64,000 nucleotides of DNA from Sanguibacter sp. HDW7 (GTDB lineage: Bacteria; Actinomycetota; Actinomycetes; Actinomycetales; Cellulomonadaceae): the NCBI RefSeq assembly GCF_011300875.1, contig NZ_CP049862.1, forward strand, positions 2,108,001-2,172,000, in the 5' to 3' direction. Below the pieces are notes generated by a model, which saw only the letters and a list, made by a program, of their open reading frames with translations, did no database searches and was not told the DNA's origin. Below are positions 1-8,832 of this stretch, one piece after another (positions within the stretch are counted from its first letter, which is position 1; every line of letters begins with the position of its first letter). Both the position numbers and the translations under genes were made by a program.

Positions 1-69
1 CGCGCCCGCCGTCGTCGGACGCGCTACCGTCGGCGTCGACGACGCACGCCACGACCCGGAGGCTCCTCC

Positions 70-663
70 ATGACCCGACACCCCGCCGTCACGAGCTTCA
101 CGGCCGAGCAACGGGCTTCGACGCAGACGTTGCGCGTCGTGTGGACGCCCGCGTCGCCAGGTGCCCTCGGCAAGCTGGCCCGGGCTCTCGGGATCACGCG
201 CGGCCACGAGGTCGCGCTGCGCCCGGCAGGCGCGTCGACCCCGTGGCTTCTGTACCGGGTCCCGCAGGGGACGGAGCTCGTCACGCGGCTGACGGGACCG
301 CAGCACACGGTCGTGGACCGCTACGAGGTGCGCGTGCGCACGTCACCGGAGGGCGAGTGGTCGCCCGTCACCAAGGTGCGGGTCGTCGTGCACGACGTGC
401 CCGAACCGGCACGTGCGCCAGCCGCCTCGGCCTGGACGAGCAGCGTCACCGACCGCATCCTCTCGGCCGCGTCGTACCACGCCACGCTGCCGGACCCGAC
501 GGTCCTCGCGACGACCGCGGCCGACCAGAGCCTCGCGGTGGCGTCCGACGCCGCGCGTGCGGATGCGCTCGCGCTGGTCCTCGGGGCCGTCGTCGCGCTC
601 GAGCAGCGACTCACGGCGGGCACGGCCGCGGCGTCGCACGAGGCGGCATCGATCCGACGGTGA
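70..663 (+). CDS. hypothetical protein, 197 aa
   Basis: I do not recognise this protein. The ATG start has GGAGG seven bases upstream, which fixes it. The first ~110 residues look like a small beta-rich domain (alternating hydrophobic strands such as VEVRVRT-like segments, and a WLLYRVPQGTE segment). The last ~70 residues are Ala-rich and helical (SVTDRILSAASYH, then LALVLGAVVALEQRL). There is no signal peptide and no clear membrane segment. It is convergent with the DUF4232 lipoprotein gene, so the two are not co-transcribed. GC-rich codon use matches the neighbours. That it is a real gene is supported by the ribosome binding site and uninterrupted frame; its role is unknown. Confidence 0.7.
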   Translation: MTRHPAVTSFTAEQRASTQTLRVVWTPASPGALGKLARALGITRGHEVALRPAGASTPWLLYRVPQGTELVTRLTGPQHTVVDRYEVRVRTSPEGEWSPVTKVRVVVHDVPEPARAPAASAWTSSVTDRILSAASYHATLPDPTVLATTAADQSLAVASDAARADALALVLGAVVALEQRLTAGTAAASHEAASIRR

Positions 664-676
664 GCACGGGTCGCGG

Positions 677-693
677 GCGACGCTTCGCGTCGC
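677..693. terminator. short hairpin between convergent genes
   Basis: GCGACGC-TTC-GCGTCGC is a perfect 7-bp stem just after the first gene and before the end of the convergent lipoprotein gene. There is no T-tract, so this is only a weak terminator candidate. Confidence 0.35.
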
Positions 694-739
694 GCTGCGC
701 CTGCTCAATCAGCGCCCGATCAGGCGCGCACGGTCCCTC

Positions 740-1447
740 TCACGACAGGGACGTCGCTGGTGCGAGCGGTCCGACGCGGACAGTCGTCTCCATCCCGATG
801 TCGATGCCCACGTCGCGCGTCCCGTGCCCACCGTCGTACGAGACGGGCACGGTCACCGGCGTCGCCCCGGCCGCAAGCTGCACGACGAGCAGCTCGGCAT
901 GCTCGGAATCGGCACCGGCGAGCGCCCCCGTCCACTCGACGTTCGCGACGGCCCGCGCGCCGGGGTCGAGCGGGACGACGCCCTGCTGCGTGCCGCCGTC
1001 GATCGGGTCGCGCTGCTCGAGCGCGAGGACGAACGTCGAGCCCCACGACCCGCGCACGCCGAGGCCCGGGTAGCCGCGCACCTCGCACCGTGCATCGCCC
1101 ACGTTCTCGACGGAGAGGATGCCGTACCGGTGCCCGGTCGCGGCGTCGACGAACGTGAGGTGCACGTCGACATCGGTGCAGGTCGCCGCGCTGACCGGCG
1201 CTGTCGCCGGGAGCCGGAGGATCGAGCTCAGCTGCTCGGCGGTGAGCTCGTCGGCCGGCGTGGGGGTCGGGCCGTCGCCGGGTTCGTCCCACCCCGGGGG
1301 CAGGTCGGACTCCGTCGGTCCGGGCGTGCTCGCCGGGGCGTTCGGCGTCGGCGTCGCGGCGGGGTCGGCGGGGTTCGCACATGCTGCGAGCGTGCCCGAG
1401 GTGAGCGCGAGGAGCCCCGCAACAACTAGCCGGCCGCGTGTCGTCAT
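740..1447 (-). CDS. DUF4232-type lipoprotein
   Basis: A 235-aa secreted lipoprotein. Residues 1-23 form a signal peptide (RGRLVVAGLLALTSGTLAAC) ending in a lipobox LAAC, followed by a Pro/Thr/Ala-rich linker to about residue 65. The rest resembles the actinobacterial DUF4232 domain: a conserved Cys after a short strand (SAATCTDVDVHL), then the typical RYGILSVENVGDARCEVRGYPGL stretch with a Cys-Tyr-Pro-Gly motif. Such proteins sit on the outer face of the membrane; their function is not established. A TACGCT box ends exactly six bases before the ATG, so the mRNA is probably leaderless. The family assignment is fairly sure, the biological role is not. Confidence 0.8.
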   Translation of the reverse strand: MTTRGRLVVAGLLALTSGTLAACANPADPAATPTPNAPASTPGPTESDLPPGWDEPGDGPTPTPADELTAEQLSSILRLPATAPVSAATCTDVDVHLTFVDAATGHRYGILSVENVGDARCEVRGYPGLGVRGSWGSTFVLALEQRDPIDGGTQQGVVPLDPGARAVANVEWTGALAGADSEHAELLVVQLAAGATPVTVPVSYDGGHGTRDVGIDIGMETTVRVGPLAPATSLS

Positions 1448-1453
1448 GCGTCG

Positions 1454-1459
1454 AGCGTA
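1454..1459 (-). promoter_or_regulatory. -10 box of predicted leaderless promoter
   Basis: Minus strand reads TACGCT-CGACGC-ATG: the -10 hexamer ends six bases before the lipoprotein start, placing transcription start at the ATG itself. No Shine-Dalgarno sequence is present. Confidence 0.55.
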
Positions 1460-1634
1460 GGCGGTGAGCCGAGCACCGATACTCGCTCGACGCGGACCGC
1501 TCGTGGGCGCACGTCGTGCTCACCGGGGCGGCCGCGGTCCGACGACGGCCGCGGACGGCATGTGGCCCGGCCCCTGCATTGTCCGCCCCTCCCGTTACGC
1601 TCCCCTCACTGATCGCCGACGACAGGAGACCACC

Positions 1635-4600
1635 GTGACGGCCGAGACCATGAGTCCCGTCCCGCCCGAGCTTGCGCACGCTCCGGCAGCAAAGGTCGCG
1701 CGGGTCCTGCGAGAACTGTGGAAGGTCGACGACGACGCTGTCCTGCCCGTCCTCGCCTTGCGCGGGCCGGCCTTCGCCGAGCAGCTCGTCCGCGAGCTGG
1801 CGCGGAACGGCAACCGCTTCGGTCCCGGCGACCCGACCCGGCACTCGGCTCTCACGCTGCGGCTCCTCGCGACGCTCGACGCGCCGCTCGTCGACCATGC
1901 GCCCCACGTCGAGGACTGGGCGCTCCACACCCGGTCCGTCCTCGAGCGGCTCGCGGACCCCGGGGCGGAGACGGAGCCGTGGACGGCTCTCGACAGCTCC
2001 CTCGAGCCGTCGGCCGTGCTCAGGCACGTGCCCGCGCACGTCCGCGCGGCAGCCGAGCACGGTATCCCCGCGACGGCAGGGATCGCGCACATCGTCCCGG
2101 AGCTCCTCGCACGCGGGGAGCTCGATCGCGACGACACGGTCGAGGTCGCGCTCATGGCGCTCGACACCGTGGGTCGGCCGTCGGACCGTGCGGCGTGGAC
2201 GACGCTCCTGCGCGAGAACCTCGCCATCAGCGACGACGAGGTGCGCGCGGCCGGCGACCGTCTCGTGCCTGTCCTCGGGCACGGCGAGACGCCCCTCGTC
2301 GAGGCGTTCGCGCCCGCACTTCTCGCGTCGACGGACGACGCGCTCGTCGGCGACGTCCTCGCGACGACCCTGCACGTGCGGGCCGCGAAGACCCGACGTG
2401 TGGTGCTCGCCGCGGCGCTCGAGCGCCCCGCGCCGTCGGACCCGGAGGTTCTGGCCCTTGTGGCGGCCCTCGTGGCCCCGCACCTCACGTCGAAGGACCG
2501 GGGCGTGCAGAAGGCCGCGAGCGCGCTCGTCGAGCGGTGGCGACTCAAGGTCACGACCGAGGACGAACCCGCGCCGCAGCCCGTCGTCGGCCGGTGGAAC
2601 GCCACCCCACCTGCGTGGACCCTTCCCCGGTTCGAGCCCGTGGAGCCGACAGCGCGCGCGCTCGAGGCGCTCGTCGCCGAGGTCGCCCAGGGTGCCGAGC
2701 GCACAGTCGACATCGTCTGGGAGCAGCTGCTCGATGCGAAGAACGCCGTCGCGGCGGCAGACCGTGAGGGTGCCCGCTCGGCCCTGGCGGGCGTCCCCCA
2801 TGGTTCGGGCGAGTCGTTCCGCATGGTCGCGGTGCACGTCGAGACGTGGCTCACGGGTCGCCGCCCCCTCGAGCACGAGCTCGACCGGAGCTTCCACGCG
2901 AGCGACCTGGTGCAGGCCCGCGACGCGCACGTCGTCCACCGGCTCGGTGAGCTGCCGTGCCTCCTGTCGACGCCGAGCCACGTCGACCTCAGCATCGTCG
3001 CGTCCGACCTCGTCGAGCGGCTCGACGCCTACGGTCGCGCCGGGGTGGGCGCGTCCGAGGGTGACCTCCAGCTCGCGCTCGCACGCCTCGACCTCACGTC
3101 CGTCAACAGCTCCGTGCGTGAGCGTCTCGCCGGCCTCTCCGCCCACAGCATCCGTCTCCTCGACGAGCGCGGGGTCCCGTGCGCACGCGACGCCGTCGCG
3201 GTCGCGCTCGGCTACCTCGACGACCCCTACGTCCTGCGCGACGCGTCCGCCGACACCGCGCGCAGCAGCCGGCCGTCGGAGCAGGACGTGACGATCCCCG
3301 CCTCGCTGTCCGACCTGCCCCAGCGCGCGCACGCCCGCTGGCCGGTGCCCGACGTCACGGCCTTCCCGACCTGGACCCAGATGCCGGTCGACCGTGTCGT
3401 CCCGGCGGAGACGCCAGGCTCGGGGCTCGCACTGGCCCAGGCCGCGCGGCGCCGTGCACCGCTGCCCCGCGCTGTCGCGACGGCCCTCCTCGTCGAGCCG
3501 TCGACGCTGTTGCCCGTCGCCGTGACGGACGGCACCAGGGCCGTGCGCGACGCGTGGTCGCGTGGCCTGCTCACGCCGGGCGCGGCCGACTCGTCCCTTC
3601 CGTGGCGGGGCACGTCGCCCACGCGCGTCGCGGCGCTCGCCGCGTCGCTCCTCGCTGCGGCCGACGACGGCGCGGCAGCCGCCGTCTGGCCCTTCGCCGA
3701 CGACCTGCTCGCACGTTTCGCCGCGCTGCCCCGCATCCCGGTCGGCACGGCCGAGCTCGTCGGGACGCTCACGGCTCTCGTGCCGGACGCCCTCGATGCG
3801 GTGGGCCGCGGGATCGCGCCGGCCCAGGTTCTCGAGGTTCCCGGCCTGCGCGCGATCGCCGATCGCACGGGCTCGTCGCAGGCCGTCACGGCGGCGCGCG
3901 CCGCCGTGACCCTGCTCTCCACCGTCGCCGACGGCACGAGCACCTCGTCAGCGAACGCCACGTCAGCGAGCCAAGGCGCCACGAGCATCGGCCCCACGCG
4001 GGCCCGTTCCGCAGGCGCCGCACGCGCGGGCCGTTCCGCGCCCGCGCTCCCCGCGCCCGCCGATCTGCTCGACGACGACGCGTTCGCCCGCGCGTGGCCG
4101 CCGGACCTCGGCACCTCGCCGGAGATCGACGACGGCGCGACCCTTGGCGCGGCAGTCGTCGCTGTCGGCACCCATCACCTGTGCTCGCTCGACCTCACGT
4201 TCGCCCATCTCGGGACGTTCCGCGTGTCGAAGTACTGGTTCTACGACCTCGAGGTCGAGGGCCAGTGCGAGGCCGAGCCGTGGGCCGACAGCGCCCCGCC
4301 ACCGGTGTCGCGCCGCCGCACGACGCAGTGGCTCTTCTGGGACGCGACGGCCGGCACTGTCGCCGTCTCCCCCGTCCGCAACCGGCTCGGAGGCAACGAG
4401 GAGCCGCTCGGTGGGGCAGCGCGCACACCGCTCACGGTGTCGATGGTCGCCGTGCTCCTCGCCTCGGCATGCTCCGAGCCCGCAGCCCCGTACTACCTCG
4501 CGTCCGCGCTGCGCGGCGGGGACGTGGGGGCGTCGGCCGTGCGCACCGCCGTGCAGCGTCTCCTGCCTCTCGAGGACGTCAACCCGGGGCTGCTGCTCCG

Positions 4601-4898
4601 CATCCTCGCCCACGAGCCCGAGCTGCTCCCCGTCCTGTGGCCGCTGCTCACGGAGGCCGTCCAGCACGCTGCGACGTGTCCGTCGCCGTCGCGTTGGCTG
4701 CCCCGCGTGCTCGACGCCGCGACGATCCACGCGCCCGCGCTCCGCACGGCGGCACACCGGGGTCTCCTCCCACCCGATGCCGCCGCGTGGCCCGGGCTCC
4801 TCGACCTCGCGGACCGCAAGGGCTCGATGGTCGCGTTCCGCAAGTCCGCCGCGCTCGCCTCGCTCCTCGACCTCACCACGCAGGATGGTGCGGCATGA
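1635..4898 (+). CDS. large HEAT-like protein (DUF6493/DUF7824/DUF7825-like), partner of SWIM protein
   Basis: A 1087-aa cytoplasmic protein. I chose the GTG at 1635 because AGGAGA lies five bases upstream; the open frame continues 171 bases further upstream without a ribosome binding site. The N-terminal ~330 residues are helix after helix with HEAT-like spacing (VARVLRELW, AFAEQLVRELARNG, ALVERWRLKV). A middle segment is Ala/Ser-rich and low complexity (~residues 770-830). The C-terminal ~250 residues hold a strand-rich block with aromatic residues (FRVSKYWFYDLEVEG) and end in a helix-rich segment closing with a DRKGSMVAFRKSAALASLL-like motif. The C-terminus and the neighbouring SWIM gene suggest the DUF6493-type family; I cannot confirm this without a profile search. 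Its stop overlaps the next start (ATGA), so the two proteins are made together. Function unknown. Confidence 0.7.
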   Translation: MTAETMSPVPPELAHAPAAKVARVLRELWKVDDDAVLPVLALRGPAFAEQLVRELARNGNRFGPGDPTRHSALTLRLLATLDAPLVDHAPHVEDWALHTRSVLERLADPGAETEPWTALDSSLEPSAVLRHVPAHVRAAAEHGIPATAGIAHIVPELLARGELDRDDTVEVALMALDTVGRPSDRAAWTTLLRENLAISDDEVRAAGDRLVPVLGHGETPLVEAFAPALLASTDDALVGDVLATTLHVRAAKTRRVVLAAALERPAPSDPEVLALVAALVAPHLTSKDRGVQKAASALVERWRLKVTTEDEPAPQPVVGRWNATPPAWTLPRFEPVEPTARALEALVAEVAQGAERTVDIVWEQLLDAKNAVAAADREGARSALAGVPHGSGESFRMVAVHVETWLTGRRPLEHELDRSFHASDLVQARDAHVVHRLGELPCLLSTPSHVDLSIVASDLVERLDAYGRAGVGASEGDLQLALARLDLTSVNSSVRERLAGLSAHSIRLLDERGVPCARDAVAVALGYLDDPYVLRDASADTARSSRPSEQDVTIPASLSDLPQRAHARWPVPDVTAFPTWTQMPVDRVVPAETPGSGLALAQAARRRAPLPRAVATALLVEPSTLLPVAVTDGTRAVRDAWSRGLLTPGAADSSLPWRGTSPTRVAALAASLLAAADDGAAAAVWPFADDLLARFAALPRIPVGTAELVGTLTALVPDALDAVGRGIAPAQVLEVPGLRAIADRTGSSQAVTAARAAVTLLSTVADGTSTSSANATSASQGATSIGPTRARSAGAARAGRSAPALPAPADLLDDDAFARAWPPDLGTSPEIDDGATLGAAVVAVGTHHLCSLDLTFAHLGTFRVSKYWFYDLEVEGQCEAEPWADSAPPPVSRRRTTQWLFWDATAGTVAVSPVRNRLGGNEEPLGGAARTPLTVSMVAVLLASACSEPAAPYYLASALRGGDVGASAVRTAVQRLLPLEDVNPGLLLRILAHEPELLPVLWPLLTEAVQHAATCPSPSRWLPRVLDAATIHAPALRTAAHRGLLPPDAAAWPGLLDLADRKGSMVAFRKSAALASLLDLTTQDGAA

Positions 4899-6211
4899 GC
4901 GCGCGTGCCTTCGTCGACGCGTCGCGGCTCGACGACGCGGGGCTCGCCCTCGCGCTCGCGCCGGCCCTCACGCCCGAAGGTCTCGTCGAGGCACCGAGCT
5001 TCTTCCACGGCTTCGCCGCGCAGCCGCTCGTCCTCGCGCGTGGGCTGGTGGCGCTCGCCGACATCACGTCGACGCGCTACTACAAGCACGTCCCCGAGTC
5101 GATGCGCGACCCCGTGCTCACGGCCCACGGCGACCGGCTGCGCGCCGAGTGCTTCTCCGCGTGCGCCTCGGTGCACGCGCGCCTCGACCTGCTGCCGGAG
5201 TCGTTCGACTCGGGAGAAATGCGCCACGGCACGACGAACGTCGACATCGGTCCGCAGATGCGCACCGCGCTCACACAGGTGGGACGTGCCGAGCTGCTGC
5301 ACCTCGACATCGGTCGCGAGGGACTGGCCGTCGCGACGCCCGGGGGCACGACGCACGAGCGGCCCGTCGTCATGCCCGACCGCTGGGTCCGCGGCTTCGG
5401 CAACGCCGCCGAGATCCATCACGGGCTGCCGCGTGCCTTCGAGGTCGGGGCTGCACATGCCCGGGCGTTCGTCGCGGGCCTCCCCCCTGCGACCGGCGTC
5501 GACCGGACCGGGTGGCTCGTCGCCGACCGCACGGGGCTGCGCCTGTCGCCCCGACGCGTCGCGGGCGGCGTCCACGTCGCGGGCCTCCACCGCCTCTCGG
5601 CGTTCAAGCGTCTCCTCACGCACGTCACGGGGCTCGTCGTGCACGGCACCGACGAGCAGGGCCCGTCGGTCGTCACGCTGCTGCTGCCCGGGGCGCGGTT
5701 CGCCCTCGGGCTCACGGACGTGCCGTGGCGCGGTTTCTCGGGCGAGGGCTCGCTGCTCGAGCACCTCGCGGGTGGCAGCGCCCTCGAGGACGCCGAGCTG
5801 CTCGCGGCGCTCCTCGCGTTCGAGCCGGTTCTCGACGAGGGCCGCCTCGCCCGCGACTCCGCGCTGAGAGCCGCGCGTGTGCGCGACGGCCTCGGAGTGC
5901 TCGCGGCCTCGGGACGCATCGGTCGCGACGTCGTCGACGACGCGTGGTTCCACCGCGAGCTCCCGCACGACCCGGCGCGCGTCACGAAGGACGCGACCCG
6001 ACTCACCCGCGCACGCCGGCTCCTTGCCGAGGGCGCGGTCGAGTCGCTCGCCGACTCGTGGCGCGTGAGGACGGGCGACGGCCCCGGCTACACGGTGCGC
6101 GACGTCGGTCGGGACGCGACGTGCACGTGCCCCTGGTACCTGCGCCACGGCACGGGCCGCGGCCCGTGCGCGCACATCCTCGCGGTGCAGCTGCTCGTCG
6201 AGGCCGGCTGA
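4895..6211 (+). CDS. SWIM zinc-finger family protein
   Basis: A 438-aa protein whose ATG overlaps the preceding stop (ATGA), so translation is coupled to the large upstream protein. The C-terminus carries a SWIM finger: CTCPWYLRHGTG followed by GPCAHILAVQLL, that is CxC with a downstream CxH. SWIM fingers bind zinc and mediate DNA or protein contacts in many unrelated contexts. The remaining ~390 residues show no catalytic motif I recognise; a motif-like stretch TSTRYYKHVPESMRDP is near residue 50. In other actinobacteria SWIM proteins occur with MoxR-ATPase and VWA genes, but neither is present here. The role of the pair is unknown; a stable two-protein complex is an inference from the overlap. 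Confidence 0.85.
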   Translation: MSARAFVDASRLDDAGLALALAPALTPEGLVEAPSFFHGFAAQPLVLARGLVALADITSTRYYKHVPESMRDPVLTAHGDRLRAECFSACASVHARLDLLPESFDSGEMRHGTTNVDIGPQMRTALTQVGRAELLHLDIGREGLAVATPGGTTHERPVVMPDRWVRGFGNAAEIHHGLPRAFEVGAAHARAFVAGLPPATGVDRTGWLVADRTGLRLSPRRVAGGVHVAGLHRLSAFKRLLTHVTGLVVHGTDEQGPSVVTLLLPGARFALGLTDVPWRGFSGEGSLLEHLAGGSALEDAELLAALLAFEPVLDEGRLARDSALRAARVRDGLGVLAASGRIGRDVVDDAWFHRELPHDPARVTKDATRLTRARRLLAEGAVESLADSWRVRTGDGPGYTVRDVGRDATCTCPWYLRHGTGRGPCAHILAVQLLVEAG

Positions 6212-6342
6212 CGCAGCCGTCGTCAGGACCGTCGGGTCGGCCCGGCCAGCAGCGCGAGCACAGTCCACGCCTGCCTGGACCTGCAAGAACCCTGCCCCAC
6301 GTCTTGACGTCGGGCGCGTACGCCGCAAGACTTCACCCCACA

Positions 6343-6356
6343 TGGGAGCGCTCTCA
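6343..6356. promoter_or_regulatory. CebR/CelR-type operator
   Basis: TGGGAGCGCTCTCA matches 13 of 14 positions of the palindrome TGGGAGCGCTCCCA known for the LacI-family cellulose regulators CebR (Streptomyces) and CelR (Thermobifida). It lies 53 bases upstream of the GH9 start, just after a possible -35 TTGACG at 6304-6309. This predicts repression lifted by cellobiose or cello-oligosaccharides. The regulator gene is not in this window. Confidence 0.85.
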
Positions 6357-6408
6357 CGCACCCTGCGCCCCGCGTCCCTCGCACAGCGTCGTCATGGAGG
6401 ACACCACG

Positions 6409-8805
6409 GTGGACACCGTCGTCACCGCCCCGCCCACCGCCGTCCGGCGACCCCTCACGGCATTCCTCGCCCTGGCGCTCGCCGTCTCCCTCACCGCATG
6501 CGACCGCTCCTCCTCCACGCCACCGCCCACCGTCCCCCCGACCGCGCAGACCTCCACGCCGGCGGACACCGGCACCGAGCTCCTCCCTGCCACCTCGTTC
6601 GCCGACGGACTCGGACCGTGGACCCTCTACGGGACCGACGCCGCACCCCGCACCGCCGACGGCGCGACGTGCGTCGACCTGCCCGGCGGCGCCACGAACC
6701 CGTGGGACGTCGGCCTCACCTACAACGGCCTCGGCATCGACGCGTCGGCCGCCTACCATCTCGCACTCGCCGCGAGCGCCGCTCCCGCGGCGACCGTGCG
6801 CGTCGTCGTCGGCGAGGCCACCGGCGCCTACCGCACCGCAACCGAGCTCTTCGCGCCGCTCACCCCGACGGCGCAGCGGACCGAGCACGACTTCACCGCC
6901 GCGATCGCGCTCTCCGCGACCGACGGCGACGTCGGCCAGGTCGCGATCCAGCTGGGCAACGCCGCTCCCTTCACCTTCTGCATCTCGGAGGCCTCCGTGA
7001 CCACCCGCGACTCCCTGCCCACGGCCGCGTCCGACGCACCCGCCGTCCGCGTCAACCAGGTCGGCTACCTCACGCACGCTGCGAAGGTCGCGACGGTCGT
7101 CACCGACGCCACCGCGCCCCTGCCGTGGACGCTCGACCTCGACGGCACGACCGTCGCGCGCGGCACCACCGAGCCGCGCGGGACGGACCCCTCGGCCGGC
7201 GTCGCCGTCCACACCGTCGACCTCTCCAAGGTCACGACGCCGGGCACCGGCTACACGCTCGCCGTCGACGGTGCGACGAGCGACCCGTTCGCGATCGGCG
7301 ACGACCTCTACCGGGCGATGCGTGTCGACGCCCTCAGCTTCTTCTACCCGCAGCGCTCGGGCGTCGCGATCGACGGCGACGTCGCCGGGGCGGCCTACGC
7401 ACGGCCCGCGGGCCACACGGACGTCGACCCGAACGCGGGCGACGGCGCCGTCGCATGCCTGCCCGCGGGCGCTCTCACGGTCGACGGGAAGGACCTCTAC
7501 GACGGCTGGACGTGCGAGGGGACGATCGACGTCGCGGGCGGCTGGTACGACGCGGGCGACCACGGCAAGTACGTCGTCAACGGCGGCATCTCCGTCGGGC
7601 AGGTCATGAGCACCTACGAGCGGGCGCTCCACGCCGCCACGGGCGACGCGGATGCGCTCGGCGACGGGACGCTGCGCGTCCCCGGCCACGGCGACGGCAT
7701 CCCGGACGTCCTCTCCGAGGCGCGATGGGAGCTCGAGTGGATGCTGAAGATGCAGGTCCCGGCGGGGAAGGACCTTGCCGGCATGGTCCACCACAAGGTG
7801 CACGACGACAGCTGGACGGGCATCCCGCTGCTCCCGTCCGACGACGACCGCACCCGCTACGTCCACCGTCCCTCGACGGCGGCCACGCTCAACCTCGCCG
7901 CGGTGGCTGCCCAGGGGTCTCGTCTCTTCGCACCGTTCGACGACGCCTTCGCGACACGCCTGCTCGACGCCGCGCGGACCGCCTGGGCGGCAGCTGCCGC
8001 CCACCCTGACCTCTTCGCGCCGAACACGAACCTCCACCCCTCCCCCGGCGGCGGCCCCTACGACGACACCGAGCTCGACGACGAGCGCTACTGGGCGGCC
8101 GTGGAGCTCTTCCTCACGACGGGCGACGACGCGTTCGCCGCGGCCCTCCGCTCGAACCCGTACCATGTCGGCGGCACGGCCGAGCCCTTCGGAGCTGCCG
8201 CCTTCGACTGGGGCCACGTCGCGGCGTACGCCCGCACCCAGCTCGCGACGGTGCCGAACGACCTGCCCGACCTCGCCGAGGTCCGCCGCTCGGTCGTCGA
8301 CGCCGCCGAGGCGACCCTCGCCCGGCAGACGACGCAGCCGTTCGGCACCGCGTACGTCCCGGACGGCGGCCGCTACGACTGGGGCTCGAACGGTCTGCTG
8401 CTCAACAACCTTGCCGTCCTCGCCGCGGCGTACGACCTCGGCGGCGAGGACCGCTTCCGCCAGGGCGTCCTCACCGGGCTCGACCACCTCCTCGGCCGCA
8501 ACGCGATGGGCCTGTCCTACGTCACGGGCTACGGGACGCGGTACGCGCAGAATCAGCACTCGCGCTGGTACGCGGCGCAGGCCGACGCCACCCTTCCGCA
8601 CCCGCCGGCCGGAACCGTCTCGGGCGGCCCGAACTCCGACGTGCCCGACCCCGTCTCGTCCTCCCTCGCCGGGTGCGCGCCGCAGCTCTGCTACGTCGAC
8701 GACATCGGCGCGTGGGGCGTCAACGAGCTGACGATCAACTGGAACTCGGCGCTCGCGTACGTCGTGTCGTTCGCGGCCGACCAGGCCGGAGCAGGGCCGG
8801 CCTGA
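6409..8805 (+). CDS. GH9 endoglucanase/cellulase, predicted lipoprotein
   Basis: A 798-aa extracellular glucanase that should hydrolyse beta-1,4-glucan by inversion. GTG 6409 is preferred over ATG 6394 because GGAGG sits eight bases before it. The N-terminus is a signal peptide with lipobox LTAC (Cys31) and a Ser/Pro/Thr linker, so the enzyme is probably membrane-anchored. Next come a CBM4/9-like beta-sandwich (~45-190; TSFADGLGPWTLYG at its start), an Ig-like CelD_N domain (~205-295; VRVNQVGYLTHAAKVA), and the GH9 (alpha/alpha)6 barrel. Catalytic residues are visible: Asp381 and Asp384 in GGWYDAGDHGKY, and Glu773 in NELTINWN. The HSRWYAAQ segment is also typical of GH9. There is no C-terminal cellulose-binding or sorting domain. 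An upstream CebR/CelR operator fits control by cellulose breakdown products. Confidence 0.93.
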   Translation: MDTVVTAPPTAVRRPLTAFLALALAVSLTACDRSSSTPPPTVPPTAQTSTPADTGTELLPATSFADGLGPWTLYGTDAAPRTADGATCVDLPGGATNPWDVGLTYNGLGIDASAAYHLALAASAAPAATVRVVVGEATGAYRTATELFAPLTPTAQRTEHDFTAAIALSATDGDVGQVAIQLGNAAPFTFCISEASVTTRDSLPTAASDAPAVRVNQVGYLTHAAKVATVVTDATAPLPWTLDLDGTTVARGTTEPRGTDPSAGVAVHTVDLSKVTTPGTGYTLAVDGATSDPFAIGDDLYRAMRVDALSFFYPQRSGVAIDGDVAGAAYARPAGHTDVDPNAGDGAVACLPAGALTVDGKDLYDGWTCEGTIDVAGGWYDAGDHGKYVVNGGISVGQVMSTYERALHAATGDADALGDGTLRVPGHGDGIPDVLSEARWELEWMLKMQVPAGKDLAGMVHHKVHDDSWTGIPLLPSDDDRTRYVHRPSTAATLNLAAVAAQGSRLFAPFDDAFATRLLDAARTAWAAAAAHPDLFAPNTNLHPSPGGGPYDDTELDDERYWAAVELFLTTGDDAFAAALRSNPYHVGGTAEPFGAAAFDWGHVAAYARTQLATVPNDLPDLAEVRRSVVDAAEATLARQTTQPFGTAYVPDGGRYDWGSNGLLLNNLAVLAAAYDLGGEDRFRQGVLTGLDHLLGRNAMGLSYVTGYGTRYAQNQHSRWYAAQADATLPHPPAGTVSGGPNSDVPDPVSSSLAGCAPQLCYVDDIGAWGVNELTINWNSALAYVVSFAADQAGAGPA

Positions 8806-8832
8806 CCCGCCGCGCGCGGCCTGGACCGCGTG

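Noticed and set aside
720-3332. Minus-strand frame of 870 codons over the lipoprotein and the HEAT-like gene
   Set aside because: Shadow frame; composition is Arg-rich and without family motifs.
1635-6211. MoxR-VWA-SWIM ternary system
   Set aside because: No AAA ATPase or VWA-domain gene is near; only the SWIM part and an unrelated large protein are present.
4144-6408. Upstream extension of the GH9 frame
   Set aside because: The frame is open through the SWIM gene by chance; the signal peptide and ribosome binding site place the start at 6409.
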